DNA of 64,000 nucleotides. It comes from Allolobophora icterica. Its lineage: Eukaryota > Annelida > Clitellata > Crassiclitellata > Lumbricidae. Made by a program: the position numbers and the translations under genes. The notes beneath the pieces were generated by a model that saw nothing but the letters and a program-made list of their open reading frames with translations, ran no database searches and was not told the DNA's origin. How positions within the stretch are numbered: the stretch's first letter is position 1; each line of letters begins with the position of its first letter. Positions 12,211-25,931 of the stretch are shown piece by piece. Where the stretch lies: the NCBI GenBank assembly GCA_963556255.1, contig OY744615.1, positions 11,428,115 to 11,492,114 of the forward strand, given 5' to 3'.

Positions 12211-12426
12211 GCCTCTGGCAGGGTGTTAAACTCGGACACTGGGAAATCGCGTTTCCGATGCAGATTTGATGAATTAGAGAAATTTTTCAAAAAACATTTT
12301 ATGTCCGATTTGATGTTGGTGCATGGTATATCGTAGGAGATCGTGCTGTGATATGATTTCTGCTTGGTAGAGGTGTTAATCTGTCTTAGAATTTGAATTA
12401 GAGCAATTTTCGTAAAGATTTATATG
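12211..12426 (+). repeat. Hybrid monomer at A2 deletion junction
   Basis: This 216-bp unit has the gtgttaaac start of HOR unit 6 joined to the caaaaaac and ggagatcg body of a 216-bp class unit. Its end, gatttatatgg, mixes the two class-specific ends. It replaces units 6-17 of the canonical order and is best read as an unequal exchange product. Confidence 0.75.
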
Positions 12427-14797
12427 GCCTCTGGCAGGGTGTAAAACTCGGACACTGGGAAATCGCGTTTCCGATGCAGATTTGATGAATTAGAGAAATT
12501 TTTCAAAAAACATTTTATGTCCGATTTGATGTTGGTGCATGGTATATCGTAGGAGATCGTGCTGTGATATGATTTCTGCTTGATAGAGGTGTTAATCTGT
12601 CTTAGAATTTGAATTAGAGCAATTTTCGTAAAGATTTATTTGGCCTCTGGCAGGGTGTAAAACTCGGACACTGGGAAATCGCGTTTCCGATGCAGATTTG
12701 ATGAATTAGAGAAATTTTTCAAAAACATTTTATGTCCGATTTGATGTTGGTGCATGGTATATCGTAGGAAATCGTGCTGTGATATGATTTCTGCTTGGTA
12801 GAGGTGTTAATCTGTCTTAGAATTTGAATTAGAGCAATTTTCGTAAAAATTTATATGGCCTCTGGCAGGGTGTAAAACTCGGACACTGGGAAATCGCGTT
12901 TCCGATGCAGATTTGATGAATTAGAGAAATTTTTCAAAAACATTTTATGTCCGATTTGATGTTGGTGCATGGTATATCGTAGGAAATCGTGCTGTGATAT
13001 GATTTCTGCTTGGTAGAGGTGTTAATCTGTCTTAGAATTTGAATTAGAGCAATTTTCGTAAAGATTTATTTGGCCTCTGGCAGGGTGTAAAACTCGGACA
13101 CTGGGAAATCGCGTTTCCGATGCAGATTTGATGAATTAGAGAAATTTTTCAAAAAACATTTTATGTCCGATTTGATGTTGGTGCATGGTATATCGTAGGA
13201 GATCGTGCTGTGATATGATTTCTGCTTGGTAGAGGTGTTAATCTGTCTTAGAATTTGAATTAGAGCAATTTTCGTAAAGATTTATTTGGCCTCTGGAAGG
13301 GTGTAAAACTCGGACACTGGGAAATCGCGTTTCCGATGCAGATTTGATGAATTAGAGAAATTTTTCAAAAAACATTTTATGTCCGATTTGATGTTGGTGC
13401 ATGGTATATCGTAGGAGATCGTGCTGTGATATGATTTCTGCTTGATAGAGGTGTTAATCTGTCTTAGAATTTGAATTAGAGCAATTTTCGTAAAGATTTA
13501 TTTGGCCTCTGGCAGGGTGTAAAACTCGGACACTGGGAAATCGCGTTTCCGATGCAGATTTGATGAATTAGAGAAATTTTTCCAAAAACATTTTATGTCC
13601 GATTTGATGTTGGTGCATGGTATATCGTAGGAGATCGTGCTGTGATGTGATTTCTGCTTGGTAGAGGTGTTAATCTGTCTTAGAATTTGAATTAGAGCAA
13701 TTTTCGTAAAGATTTATTTGGCCTCTGGCAGGGTGTAAAACTCGGACACTGGGAAATCGCGTTTCCGATGCAGATTTGATGAATTAGAGAAATTTTTTAA
13801 AAACATTTTATGTCCGATTTGATGTTGGTGCATGGTATATCGTAGGAGATCGTGCTGTGATATGATTTCTGCTTGGTAGAGGTGTTAATCTGTCTTAGAA
13901 TTTGAATTAGAGCAATTCTCGTAAAAATTTACATGGCCTCTGGCAGGGTGTAAAACTCGGACACTGGGAAATCGCGTTTCCGATGCAGATTTGATGAATT
14001 AGAGAAATTTTTAAAAAACATTTTATGTCCGATTTGAAGTTGGTGCATGGTATATCGTAGGAGATCGTGCTGTGATATGATTTCTGCTTGGTAGAGGTGT
14101 TAATCTGCCTTAGAATTTGAATTAGAGCAATTCTCGTAAAGATTTATTTGGCCTCTGGCAGGGTGTAAAACTCGGACACTGGGAAATCGCGTTTCCGATG
14201 CAGATTTGATGAATTAGAGAAATTTTTCAAAAAACATTTTATGTCCGATTTGATGTTGGTGCATGGTATATCGTAGGAGATCGTGCTGTGATATGATTTC
14301 TGCTTGGTAGAGGTGTTAATCTGTCTTAGAATTTGAATTAGAGCAATTTTCGTAAAGATTTATTTGGCCTCTGGCAGGGTGTAAAACTCGGACACTGGGA
14401 AATCGCGTTTCCGATGCAGATTTGATGAATTAGAGAAATTTTTCAAAAAACATTTTATGTCCGATTTGATGTTGGTGCATGGTATATCGTAGGAAATCGT
14501 GCTGTGATATGATTTCTGCTTGGTAGAGGTGTTAATCTGTCTTAGAATTTGAATTAGAGCAATTTTCGTAAAGATTTATTTGGCCTCTGGCAGGGTGTAA
14601 AACTCGGACACTGGGAAATCGCGTTTCCGATGCAGATTTGATGAATTAGAGAAATTTTTCAAAAACATTTTATGTCCGATTTGATGTTGGTGCATGGTAT
14701 ATCGTAGGAAATCGTGCTGTGATATGATTTCTGCTTGGTAGAGGTGTTAATCTGTCTTAGAATTTGAATTAGAGCAATTTTCGTAAAAATTTATATG

Positions 14798-14993
14798 GCC
14801 TCTGGCAGGGTGTAAAAGACGGACACTTTGAAATCGCGTTTCCGATGCAGATTTGATGAATTAGAGAAATTTTTCAAAAACATTTTATGTCCGATTTGAT
14901 GTTGGTGCATGGTATATCGTAGGAAATCGTGATGTGATATGATTTCTGCTTGGTAGAATTTGAAATAGAGCAATTTTCGTAAAGATTTATTTG
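14798..14993 (+). repeat. K unit, 196 bp
   Basis: All K markers are present. It opens copy A3, 3,645 bp after the previous K. Confidence 0.9.
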
Positions 14994-16502
14994 GCCTCTG
15001 GCAGGGTGTAAAACTCGGACACTGGGAAATCGCGTTTCCGATGCAGATTTGATGAATTAGAGAAATTTTTCAAAAAACATTTTATGTCCGATTTGATGTT
15101 GGTGCATGGTATATCGTAGGAGATCGTGCTGTGATATGATTTCTGCTTGGTAGAGGTGTTAATCTGTCTTAGAATTTGAATTAGAGCAATTTTCGTAAAG
15201 ATTTATTTGGCCTCTGGCAGGGTGTAAAACTCGGACACTGGGAAATCGCGTTTCCGATGCAGATTTGATGAATTAGAGAAATTTTTCAAAAAACATTTTA
15301 TGTCCGATTTGATGTTGGTGCATGGTATATCGTAGGAAATCGTGCTGTGATATGATTTCTGCTTGGTAGAGGTGTTAATCTGTCTTAGAATTTGAATTAG
15401 AGCAATTTTCGTAAAGATTTATTTGGCCTCTGGCAGGGTGTAAAACTCGGACACTGGGAAATCGCGTTTCCGATGCAGATTTGATGAATTAGAGAAATTT
15501 TTCAAAAACATTTTATGTCCGATTTGATGTTGGTGCATGGTATATCGTAGGAAATCGTGCTGTGATATGATTTCTGCTTGGTAGAGGTGTTAATCTGTCT
15601 TAGAATTTGAATTAGAGCAATTTTCGTAAAAATTTATATGGCCTCTGGCAGGGTGTAAAACTCGGACACTGGGAAATCGCGTTTCCGATGCAGATTTGAT
15701 GAATTAGAGAAATTTTTAAAAAAACATTTTATGTCCGATTTGATGTTGGTGCATGGTATATCGTAGGAAATCGTGCTGTGATATGATTTCTGCTTGGTAG
15801 AGGTGTTAATCTGTCTTAGAATTTGAATTAGAGCAATTTTCGTAAAGATTTATTTGGCCTCTGGCAGGGTGTAAAACTCGGACACTGGGAAATCGCGTTT
15901 CCGATGCAGATTTGATGAATTAGAGAAATTTTTCACAAACATTTTATGTCCGATTTGATGTTGGTGCATGGTATATCGTAGGAAATCGTGCTGTGATATG
16001 ATTTCTGCTTGGTAGAGGTGTTAATCTGTCTTAGAATTTGAATTAGAGCAATTTTCGTGAAAATTTATATGGCCTCTGGCAGGGTGTAAAACTCGGACAC
16101 TGGGAAATCGCGTTTCCGATGCAGATTTGATGAATTAGAGAAATTTTTCAAAAACATTTTATGTCCGATTTGATGTTGGTGCATGGTATATCGTAGGAAA
16201 TCGTGCTGTGATATGATTTCTGCTTGGTAGAGGTGTTAATCTGTCTTAGAATTTGAATTAGAGCAATTTTCGTAAAGATTTATTTGGCCTCTGGCAGGGT
16301 GTAAAACTCGGACACTGGGAAATCGCGTTTCCGATGCAGATTTGATGAATTAGAGAAATTTTTCAAAAAACATTTTATGTCCGATTTGATGTTGGTGCAT
16401 GGTATATCGTAGGAGATCGTGCTGTGATATGATTTCTGCTTGGTAGAGGTGTTAATCTGTCTTAGAATTTGAATTAGAGCAATTTTCGTAAAGATTTATT
16501 TG

Positions 16503-16718
16503 GCCTCTGGAAGGGTGTAAAACTCGGACACTGGGAAATCGCGTTTCCGATGCAGATTTGATGAATTAGAGAAATTTTTCAAAAAACATTTTATGTCCGA
16601 TTTGATGTTGGTGCATGGTATATCGTAGGAGATCGTGCTGTGATGTGATTTCTGCTTGGTAGAGGTGTTAATCTGTCTTAGAATTTGAATTAGAGCAATT
16701 TTCGTAAAGATTTATTTG
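16503..16718 (+). repeat. Hybrid monomer (ggaaggg start, gatgtg end)
   Basis: The ggaaggg start belongs to the unit type at 1293, which normally carries ttgatag. The gatgtg 3' half belongs to the type at 1509. The fusion accounts for the loss of one monomer relative to super-duplication copy 1. Confidence 0.7.
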
Positions 16719-19700
16719 GCCTCTGGCAGGGTGTAAAACTCGGACACTGGGAAATCGCGTTTCCGATGCAGATTTGATGAATTAGAGAAATTTTTTAAAA
16801 ACATTTTATGTCCGATTTGATGTTGGTGCATGGTATATCGTAGGAGATCGTGCTGTGATATGATTTCTGCTTGGTAGAGGTGTTAATCTGTCTTAGAATT
16901 TGAATTAGAGCAATTCTCGTAAAAATTTACATGGCCTCTGGCAGGGTGTAAAACTCGGACACTGGGAAATCGCGTTTCCGATGCAGATTTGATGAATTAG
17001 AGAAATTTTTAAAAAACATTTTATGTCCGATTTGAAGTTGGTGCATGGTATATCGTAGGAGATCGTGCTGTGATATGATTTCTGCTTGGTAGAGGTGTTA
17101 ATCTGTCTTAGAATTTGAATTAGAGCAATTCTCGTAAAGATTTATTTGGCCTCTGGCAGGGTGTAAAACTCGGACACTGGGAAATCGCGTTTCCGATGCA
17201 GATTTGATGAATTAGAGAAATTTTTCAAAAAACATTTTATGTCCGATTTGATGTTGGTGCATGGTATATCGTAGGAGATCGTGCTGTGATATGATTTCTG
17301 CTTGGTAGAGGTGTTAATCTGTCTTAGAATTTGAATTAGAGCAATTTTCGTAAAGATTTATTTGGCCTCTGGAAGGGTGTAAAACTCGGACACTGGGAAA
17401 TCGCGTTTCCGATGCAGATTTGATGAATTAGAGAAATTTTTCAAAAAACATTTTATGTCCGATTTGATGTTGGTGCATGGTATATCGTAGGAGATCGTGC
17501 TGTGATATGATTTCTGCTTGATAGAGGTGTTAATCTGTCTTAGAATTTGAATTAGAGCAATTTTCGTAAAGATTTATTTGGCCTCTGGCAGGGTGTAAAA
17601 CTCGGACACTGGGAAATCGCGTTTCCGATGCAGATTTGATGAATTAGAGAAATTTTTCAAAAAACATTTTATGTCCGATTTGATGTTGGTGCATGGTATA
17701 TCGTAGGAGATCGTGCTGTGATATGATTTCTGCTTGATAGAGGTGTTAATCTGTCTTAGAATTTGAATTAGAGCAATTTTCGTAAAGATTTATTTGGCCT
17801 CTGGCAGGGTGTAAAACTCGGACACTGGGAAATCGCGTTTCCGATGCAGATTTGATGAATTAGAGAAATTTTTCAAAAAACATTTTATGTCCGATTTGAT
17901 GTTGGTGCATGGTATATCGTAGGAGATCGTGCTGTGATATGATTTCTGCTTGATAGAGGTGTTAATCTGTCTTAGAATTTGAATTAGAGCAATTTTCGTA
18001 AAGATTTATTTGGCCTCTGGCAGGGTGTAAAACTCGGACACTGGGAAATCGCGTTTCCGATGCAGATTTGATGAATTAGAGAAATTTTTCAAAAACATTT
18101 TATGTCCGATTTGATGTTGGTGCATGGTATATCGTAGGAAATCGTGCTGTGATATGATTTCTGCTTGGTAGAGGTGTTAATCTGTCTTAGAATTTGAATT
18201 AGAGCAATTTTCGTAAAAATTTATATGGCCTCTGGCAGGGTGTAAAACTCGGACACTGGGAAATCGCGTTTCCGATGCAGATTTGATGAATTAGAGAAAT
18301 TTTTCAAAAACATTTTATGTCCGATTTGATGTTGGTGCATGGTATATCGTAGGAAATCGTGCTGTGATATGATTTCTGCTTGGTAGAGGTGTTAATCTGT
18401 CTTAGAATTTGAATTAGAGCAATTTTCGTAAAGATTTATTTGGCCTCTGGCAGGGTGTAAAACTCGGACACTGGGAAATCGCGTTTCCGATGCAGATTTG
18501 ATGAATTAGAGAAATTTTTCAAAAAACATTTTATGTCCGATTTGATGTTGGTGCATGGTATATCGTAGGAGATCGTGCTGTGATATGATTTCTGCTTGGT
18601 AGAGGTGTTAATCTGTCTTAGAATTTGAATTAGAGCAATTTTCGTAAAGATTTATTTGGCCTCTGGAAGGGTGTAAAACTCGGACACTGGGAAATCGCGT
18701 TTCCGATGCAGATTTGATGAATTAGAGAAATTTTTCAAAAAACATTTTATGTCCGATTTGATGTTGGTGCATGGTATATCGTAGGAGATCGTGCTGTGAT
18801 ATGATTTCTGCTTGATAGAGGTGTTAATCTGTCTTAGAATTTGAATTAGAGCAATTTTCGTAAAGATTTATTTGGCCTCTGGCAGGGTGTAAAACTCGGA
18901 CACTGGGAAATCGCGTTTCCGATGCAGATTTGATGAATTAGAGAAATTTTTCCAAAAACATTTTATGTCCGATTTGATGTTGGTGCATGGTATATCGTAG
19001 GAGATCGTGCTGTGATGTGATTTCTGCTTGGTAGAGGTGTTAATCTGTCTTAGAATTTGAATTAGAGCAATTTTCGTAAAGATTTATTTGGCCTCTGGCA
19101 GGGTGTAAAACTCGGACACTGGGAAATCGCGTTTCCGATGCAGATTTGATGAATTAGAGAAATTTTTTAAAAACATTTTATGTCCGATTTGATGTTGGTG
19201 CATGGTATATCGTAGGAGATCGTGCTGTGATATGATTTCTGCTTGGTAGAGGTGTTAATCTGTCTTAGAATTTGAATTAGAGCAATTTTCGTAAAAATTT
19301 ACATGGCCTCTGGCAGGGTGTAAAACTCGGACACTGGGAAATCGCGTTTCCGATGCAGATTTGATGAATTAGAGAAATTTTTAAAAAACATTTTATGTCC
19401 GATTTGAAGTTGGTGCATGGTATATCGTAGGAGATCGTGCTGTGATATGATTTCTGCTTGGTAGAGGTGTTAATCTGCCTTAGAATTTGAATTAGAGCAA
19501 TTCTCGTAAAGATTTATTTGGCCTCTGGCAGGGTGTAAAACTCGGACACTGGGAAATCGCGTTTCCGATGCAGATTTGATGAATTAGAGAAATTTTTCAA
19601 AAAACATTTTATGTCCGATTTGATGTTGGTGCATGGTATATCGTAGGAGATCGTGCTGTGATATGATTTCTGCTTGGTAGAGGTGTTAATCTGTCTTAGA

Positions 19701-20167
19701 ATTTGAATTAGAGCAATTTTCGTAAAGATTTATTTGGCCTCTGGCAGGGTGTAAAACTCGGACACTGGGAAATCGCGTTTCCGATGCAGATTTGATGAAT
19801 TAGAGAAATTTTTCAAAAAACATTTTATGTCCGATTTGATGTTGGTGCATGGTATATCGTAGGAAATCGTGCTGTGATATGATTTCTGCTTGGTAGAGGT
19901 GTTAATCTGTCTTAGAATTTGAATTAGAGCAATTTTCGTAAAGATTTATTTGGCCTCTGGCAGGGTGTAAAACTCGGACACTGGGAAATCGCGTTTCCGA
20001 TGCAGATTTGATGAATTAGAGAAATTTTTCAAAAACATTTTATGTCCGATTTGATGTTGGTGCATGGTATATCGTAGGAAATCGTGCTGTGATATGATTT
20101 CTGCTTGGTAGAGGTGTTAATCTGTCTTAGAATTTGAATTAGAGCAATTTTCGTAAAAATTTATATG

Positions 20168-20363
20168 GCCTCTGGCAGGGTGTAAAAGACGGACACTTTG
20201 AAATCGCGTTTCCGATGCAGATTTGATGAATTAGAGAAATTTTTCAAAAACATTTTATGTCCGATTTGATGTTGGTGCATGGTATATCGTAGGAAATCGT
20301 GATGTGATATGATTTCTGCTTGGTAGAATTTGAAATAGAGCAATTTTCGTAAAGATTTATTTG
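20168..20363 (+). repeat. K unit, 196 bp
   Basis: All K markers are present. It opens copy A4 and corresponds to the K at 5174 at the 14,994-bp super-duplication offset. Confidence 0.9.
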
Positions 20364-22085
20364 GCCTCTGGCAGGGTGTAAAACTCGGACACTGGGAAAT
20401 CGCGTTTCCGATGCAGATTTGATGAATTAGAGAAATTTTTCAAAAAACATTTTATGTCCGATTTGATGTTGGTGCATGGTATATCGTAGGAGATCGTGCT
20501 GTGATATGATTTCTGCTTGGTAGAGGTGTTAATCTGTCTTAGAATTTGAATTAGAGCAATTTTCGTAAAGATTTATTTGGCCTCTGGCAGGGTGTAAAAC
20601 TCGGACACTGGGAAATCGCGTTTCCGATGCAGATTTGATGAATTAGAGAAATTTTTCAAAAAACATTTTATGTCCGATTTGATGTTGGTGCATGGTATAT
20701 CGTAGGAAATCGTGCTGTGATATGATTTCTGCTTGGTAGAGGTGTTAATCTGTCTTAGAATTTGAATTAGAGCAATTTTCGTAAAGATTTATTTGGCCTC
20801 TGGCAGGGTGTAAAACTCGGACACTGGGAAATCGCGTTTCCGATGCAGATTTGATGAATTAGAGAAATTTTTCAAAAACATTTTATGTCCGATTTGATGT
20901 TGGTGCATGGTATATCGTAGGAAATCGTGCTGTGATATGATTTCTGCTTGGTAGAGGTGTTAATCTGTCTTAGAATTTGAATTAGAGCAATTTTCGTAAA
21001 AATTTATATGGCCTCTGGCAGGGTGTAAAAGTCGGACACTGGGAAATCGCGTTTCCGATGCAGATTTGATGAATTAGAGAAATTTTTCAAAAACAATTTA
21101 TGTCCGATTTGATGTTGGTGCATGGTATATCGTAGGAAATCGTGCTGTGATATGATTTCTGCTTGGTAGAGGTGTTAATCTGTCTTAGAATTTGAATTAG
21201 AGCAATTTTCGTAAAGATTTATTTGGCCTCTGGCAGGGTGTTAAACTCGGACACTGGGAAATCGCGTTTCCGATGCAGATTTGATGAATTAGAGAAATTT
21301 AAAAAAAACATTTTATGTCCGATTTGATGTTGGTGCATTGTATATCGTAGGAAATCGTGCTGTGATATGATTTCTGCTTGGTAGAGGTGTAAATCTGTCT
21401 TAGAATTTGAATTAGAGCAATTTTCGTAAACATTTATATGGCCTCTGGCAGGGTGTAAAACTCGGACACTGGGAAATCGCGTTTCCGATGCAGATTTGAT
21501 GAATTAGAGAAATTTTTAAAAAATATTTTATGTCCGATTTGATGTTGGTGCATGGCATATCGTAGGAAATCGTGCTGTGATATGATTTCTGCTTGGTAGA
21601 GGTGTTAATCTGTCTTAGAATTTGAATTAGAGCAATTTTCGTAAAAATTTATATGGCCTCTGGCAGGGTGTAAAACTCGGACACTGGGAAATCGCATTTC
21701 CGATGCAGATTTGATGAATTAGAGAAATTTTTCAAAAACATTTTATGTCCGATTTGATGTTGGTGCATGGTATATCGTAGGAAATCGTGCTGTGATATGA
21801 TTTCTGCTTGGTAGAGGTGTTAATCTGTCTTAGAATTTGAATTAGAGCAATTTTCGTAAAAATTTATATGGCCTCTGGCAGGGTGTAAAAGTCGGACACT
21901 GGGAAATCGCGTTTCCGATGCAGATTTGATGAATTAGAGAAATTTAAAAAAAACATTTTATGTCCGATTTGATGTTGGTGCATGGTATATCGTAGGAAAT
22001 CGTGCTGTGATATGATTTCTGCTTGGTAGAGGTGTTAATCTGTCTTAGAATTTGAATTAGAGCAATTTTCGTAAAAATTTATATG

Positions 22086-22281
22086 GCCTCTGGCAGGTTG
22101 TAAAAGTCGGACACTGGGAAATCGCGTTTCCGATGCAGATTTGATGAATTAGAGAAATTTTTCAAAAACATTTTATGTCCGATTTGATGTTGGTGCATGG
22201 TATATCGTAGGAAATCGTGATGTGATATGATTTCTGCTTGGTGGAATTTGAATTAGAGCAATTTTCGTAAAGATTTATTTG
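22086..22281 (+). repeat. V unit, 196 bp
   Basis: It matches the V at 7092 and sits in HOR position 10 of copy A4. Confidence 0.9.
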
Positions 22282-23357
22282 GCCTCTGGCAGGGTGTAAA
22301 ACTCGGACACTGGGAAATCGCGTTTCCGATGCAGATTTGATGAATTAGAGAAATTTTTCAAAAAACATTTTATGTCCGATTTGATGTTGGTGCATGGTAT
22401 ATCGTAGGAGATCGTGCTGTGATATGATTTCTGCTTGGTAGAGGTGTTAATCTGTCTTAGAATTTGAATTAGAGCAATTTTCGTAAAGATTTATTTGGCC
22501 TCTGGCAGGGTGTAAAACTCGGACACTGGGAAATCGCGTTTCCGATGCAGATTTGATGAATTAGAGAAATTTTTCAAAAACATTTTATGTCCGATTTGAT
22601 GTTGGTGCATGGTATATCGTAGGAAATCGTGCTGTGATATGATTTCTGCTTGGTAGAGGTGTTAATCTGTCTTAGAATTTGAATTAGAGCAATTTTCGTA
22701 AAAATTTATATGGCCTCTGGCAGGGTGTAAAAGTCGGACACTGGGAAATCGCGTTTCCGATGCAGATTTGATGAATTAGAGAAATTTTTCAAAAACAATT
22801 TATGTCCGATTTGATGTTGGTGCATGGTATATCGTAGGAAATCGTGCTGTGATATGATTTCTGCTTGGTAGAGGTGTTAATCTGTCTTAGAATTTGAATT
22901 AGAGCAATTTTCGTAAAGATTTATTTGGCCTCTGGCAGGGTGTTAAACTCGGACACTGGGAAATCGCGTTTCCGATGCAGATTTGATGAATTAGAGAAAT
23001 TTTAAAAAAACATTTTATGTCCGATTTGATGTTGGTGCATTGTATATCGTAGGAAATCGTGCTGTGATATGATTTCTGCTTGGTAGAGGTGTAAATCTGT
23101 CTTAGAATTTGAATTAGAGCAATTTTCGTAAACATTTATATGGCCTCTGGCAGGGTGTAAAACTCGGACACTGGGAAATCGCGTTTCCGATGCAGATTTG
23201 ATGAATTAGAGAAATTTAAAAAAAATATTTTATGTCCGATTTGATGTTGGTGCATGGTATATCGTAGGAAATCGTGCTGTGATATGATTTCTGCTTGGTA
23301 GAGGTGTTAATCTGTCTTAGAATTTGAATTAGAGCAATTTTCGTAAAAATTTATATG

Positions 23358-23560
23358 GCCTCTGGCAGGGTGTAAAACTCGGACACTGGGAAATCGCGTT
23401 TCCGATGCAGATTTGATGAATTAGAGAAATTTTTATGTCCGATTTGATGTTGGTGCATGGTATATCGTAGGAAATCGTGCTGTGATATGATTTCTGCTTG
23501 GTAGAGGTGTTAATCTGTCTTAGAATTTGAATTAGAGCAATTTTCGTAAAAATTTATATG
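23358..23560 (+). repeat. Short unit, 203 bp
   Basis: It has the same 12-bp hinge deletion and is HOR unit 16 of copy A4. Confidence 0.9.
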
Positions 23561-23991
23561 GCCTCTGGCAGGGTGTAAAACTCGGACAGTGGGAAATCGC
23601 GTTTCCGATGCAGATTTGATGAATTAGAGAAATTTTTCAAAAACATTTTATGTCCGATTTGATGTTGGTGCATGGTATATCGTACGAAATCGTGCTGTGA
23701 TATGATTTCTGCTTGGTAGAGGTGTAAATCTGTCTTAGAATTTGAATTAGAGCAATTTTCGTAAAAATTTATATGGCCTCTGGCAGGGTGTAAAACTCGG
23801 ACACTGGGAAATCGCGTTTCCGATGCAGATTTGATGAATTAGAGAAATTTTTCAAAAAACATTTTATGTCCGATTTGATGTTGGTGCATGGTATATCGTA
23901 GGAGATCGTGCTGTGATATGATTTCTGCTTGATAGAGGTGTTAATCTGTCTTAGAATTTGAATTAGAGCAATTTTCGTAAAGATTTATTTG

Positions 23992-25931
23992 GCCTCTGGC
24001 AGGGTGTAAAACTCGGACACTGGGAAATCGCGTTTCCGATGCAGATTTGATGAATTAGAGAAATTTTTCAAAAACATTTTATGTCCGATTTGATGTTGGT
24101 GCATGGTATATCGTAGGAAATCGTGCTGTGATATGATTTCTGCTTGGTAGAGGTGTTAATCTGTCTTAGAATTTGAATTAGAGCAATTTTCGTAAAAATT
24201 TATATGGCCTCTGGCAGGGTGTAAAACTCGGACACTGGGAAATCGCGTTTCCGATGCAGATTTGATGAATTAGAGAAATTTTTCAAAAACATTTTATGTC
24301 CGATTTGATGTTGGTGCATGGTATATCGTAGGAAATCGTGCTGTGATATGATTTCTGCTTGGTAGAGGTGTTAATCTGTCTTAGAATTTGAATTAGAGCA
24401 ATTTTCGTAAAGATTTATTTGGCCTCTGGCAGGGTGTAAAACTCGGACACTGGGAAATCGCGTTTCCGATGCAGATTTGATGAATTAGAGAAATTTTTCA
24501 AAAAACATTTTATGTCCGATTTGATGTTGGTGCATGGTATATCGTAGGAGATCGTGCTGTGATATGATTTCTGCTTGGTAGAGGTGTTAATCTGTCTTAG
24601 AATTTGAATTAGAGCAATTTTCGTAAAGATTTATTTGGCCTCTGGAAGGGTGTAAAACTCGGACACTGGGAAATCGCGTTTCCGATGCAGATTTGATGAA
24701 TTAGAGAAATTTTTCAAAAAACATTTTATGTCCGATTTGATGTTGGTGCATGGTATATCGTAGGAGATCGTGCTGTGATATGATTTCTGCTTGATAGAGG
24801 TGTTAATCTGTCTTAGAATTTGAATTAGAGCAATTTTCGTAAAGATTTATTTGGCCTCTGGCAGGGTGTAAAACTCGGACACTGGGAAATCGCGTTTCCG
24901 ATGCAGATTTGATGAATTAGAGAAATTTTTCAAAAAACATTTTATGTCCGATTTGATGTTGGTGCATGGTATATCGTAGGAGATCGTGCTGTGATATGAT
25001 TTCTGCTTGATAGAGGTGTTAATCTGTCTTAGAATTTGAATTAGAGCAATTTTCGTAAAGATTTATTTGGCCTCTGGCAGGGTGTAAAACTCGGACACTG
25101 GGAAATCGCGTTTCCGATGCAGATTTGATGAATTAGAGAAATTTTTCAAAAACATTTTATGTCCGATTTGATGTTGGTGCATGGTATATCGTAGGAAATC
25201 GTGCTGTGATATGATTTCTGCTTGGTAGAGGTGTTAATCTGTCTTAGAATTTGAATTAGAGCAATTTTCGTAAAAATTTATATGGCCTCTGGCAGGGTGT
25301 AAAACTCGGACACTGGGAAATCGCGTTTCCGATGCAGATTTGATGAATTAGAGAAATTTTTCAAAAACATTTTATGTCCGATTTGATGTTGGTGCATGGT
25401 ATATCGTAGGAAATCGTGCTGTGATATGATTTCTGCTTGGTAGAGGTGTTAATCTGTCTTAGAATTTGAATTAGAGCAATTTTCGTAAAGATTTATTTGG
25501 CCTCTGGCAGGGTGTAAAACTCGGACACTGGGAAATCGCGTTTCCGATGCAGATTTGATGAATTAGAGAAATTTTTCAAAAAACATTTTATGTCCGATTT
25601 GATGTTGGTGCATGGTATATCGTAGGAGATCGTGCTGTGATATGATTTCTGCTTGGTAGAGGTGTTAATCTGTCTTAGAATTTGAATTAGAGCAATTTTC
25701 GTAAAGATTTATTTGGCCTCTGGAAGGGTGTAAAACTCGGACACTGGGAAATCGCGTTTCCGATGCAGATTTGATGAATTAGAGAAATTTTTCAAAAAAC
25801 ATTTTATGTCCGATTTGATGTTGGTGCATGGTATATCGTAGGAGATCGTGCTGTGATATGATTTCTGCTTGATAGAGGTGTTAATCTGTCTTAGAATTTG
25901 AATTAGAGCAATTTTCGTAAAGATTTATTTG
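23992..25931 (+). repeat. Tandem five-monomer duplication in A4
   Basis: Units at 23992, 24207, 24422 and 24638 (two caaaaac units, one caaaaaac unit, one ggaaggg unit) recur at 25070, 25285, 25500 and 25716, a spacing of 1,078 bp. A ttgatag unit at 24854 separates them. This is a one-event expansion of HOR units 18-22. Confidence 0.8.

Larger units (their letters stand above)
11153..14797 (+). repeat. HOR copy A2, 17-mer
   Basis: This copy is 3,645 bp. It has canonical units 1-5, a hybrid unit at 12211, then canonical units 18-28 starting at 12427. Eleven units (7-17) are missing, including V and the short unit. The hybrid starts like unit 6 (gtgttaaac) but has a caaaaaac hinge, ggagatcg and an unusual aaagatttatatgg end, so it marks the crossover. 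Confidence 0.85.
14798..20167 (+). repeat. HOR copy A3, 25-mer
   Basis: This copy is 5,370 bp. Canonical units 1-4 (14798-15640) are followed by eleven units (15641-18012) matching the left block and early A0 rather than canonical units 5-18. Canonical units 19-28 follow from 18013. The switch at 15641 is the start of super-duplication copy 2, so this HOR copy straddles the duplication boundary. Confidence 0.8.
15641..24853 (+). repeat. Super-duplication, copy 2
   Basis: Rare private markers shared with copy 1 show common descent: the cacaaac hinge (15857 unit), three successive ttgatag units (17365, 17581, 17797), the K unit at 20168, the V unit at 22086 and the short unit at 23358. By eye the main base difference is G to A at 21696. 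The unit at 16503 is a hybrid of the copy-1 units at 1293 (ggaaggg start) and 1509 (gatgtg end), which explains the one-monomer offset change. Confidence 0.8.
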
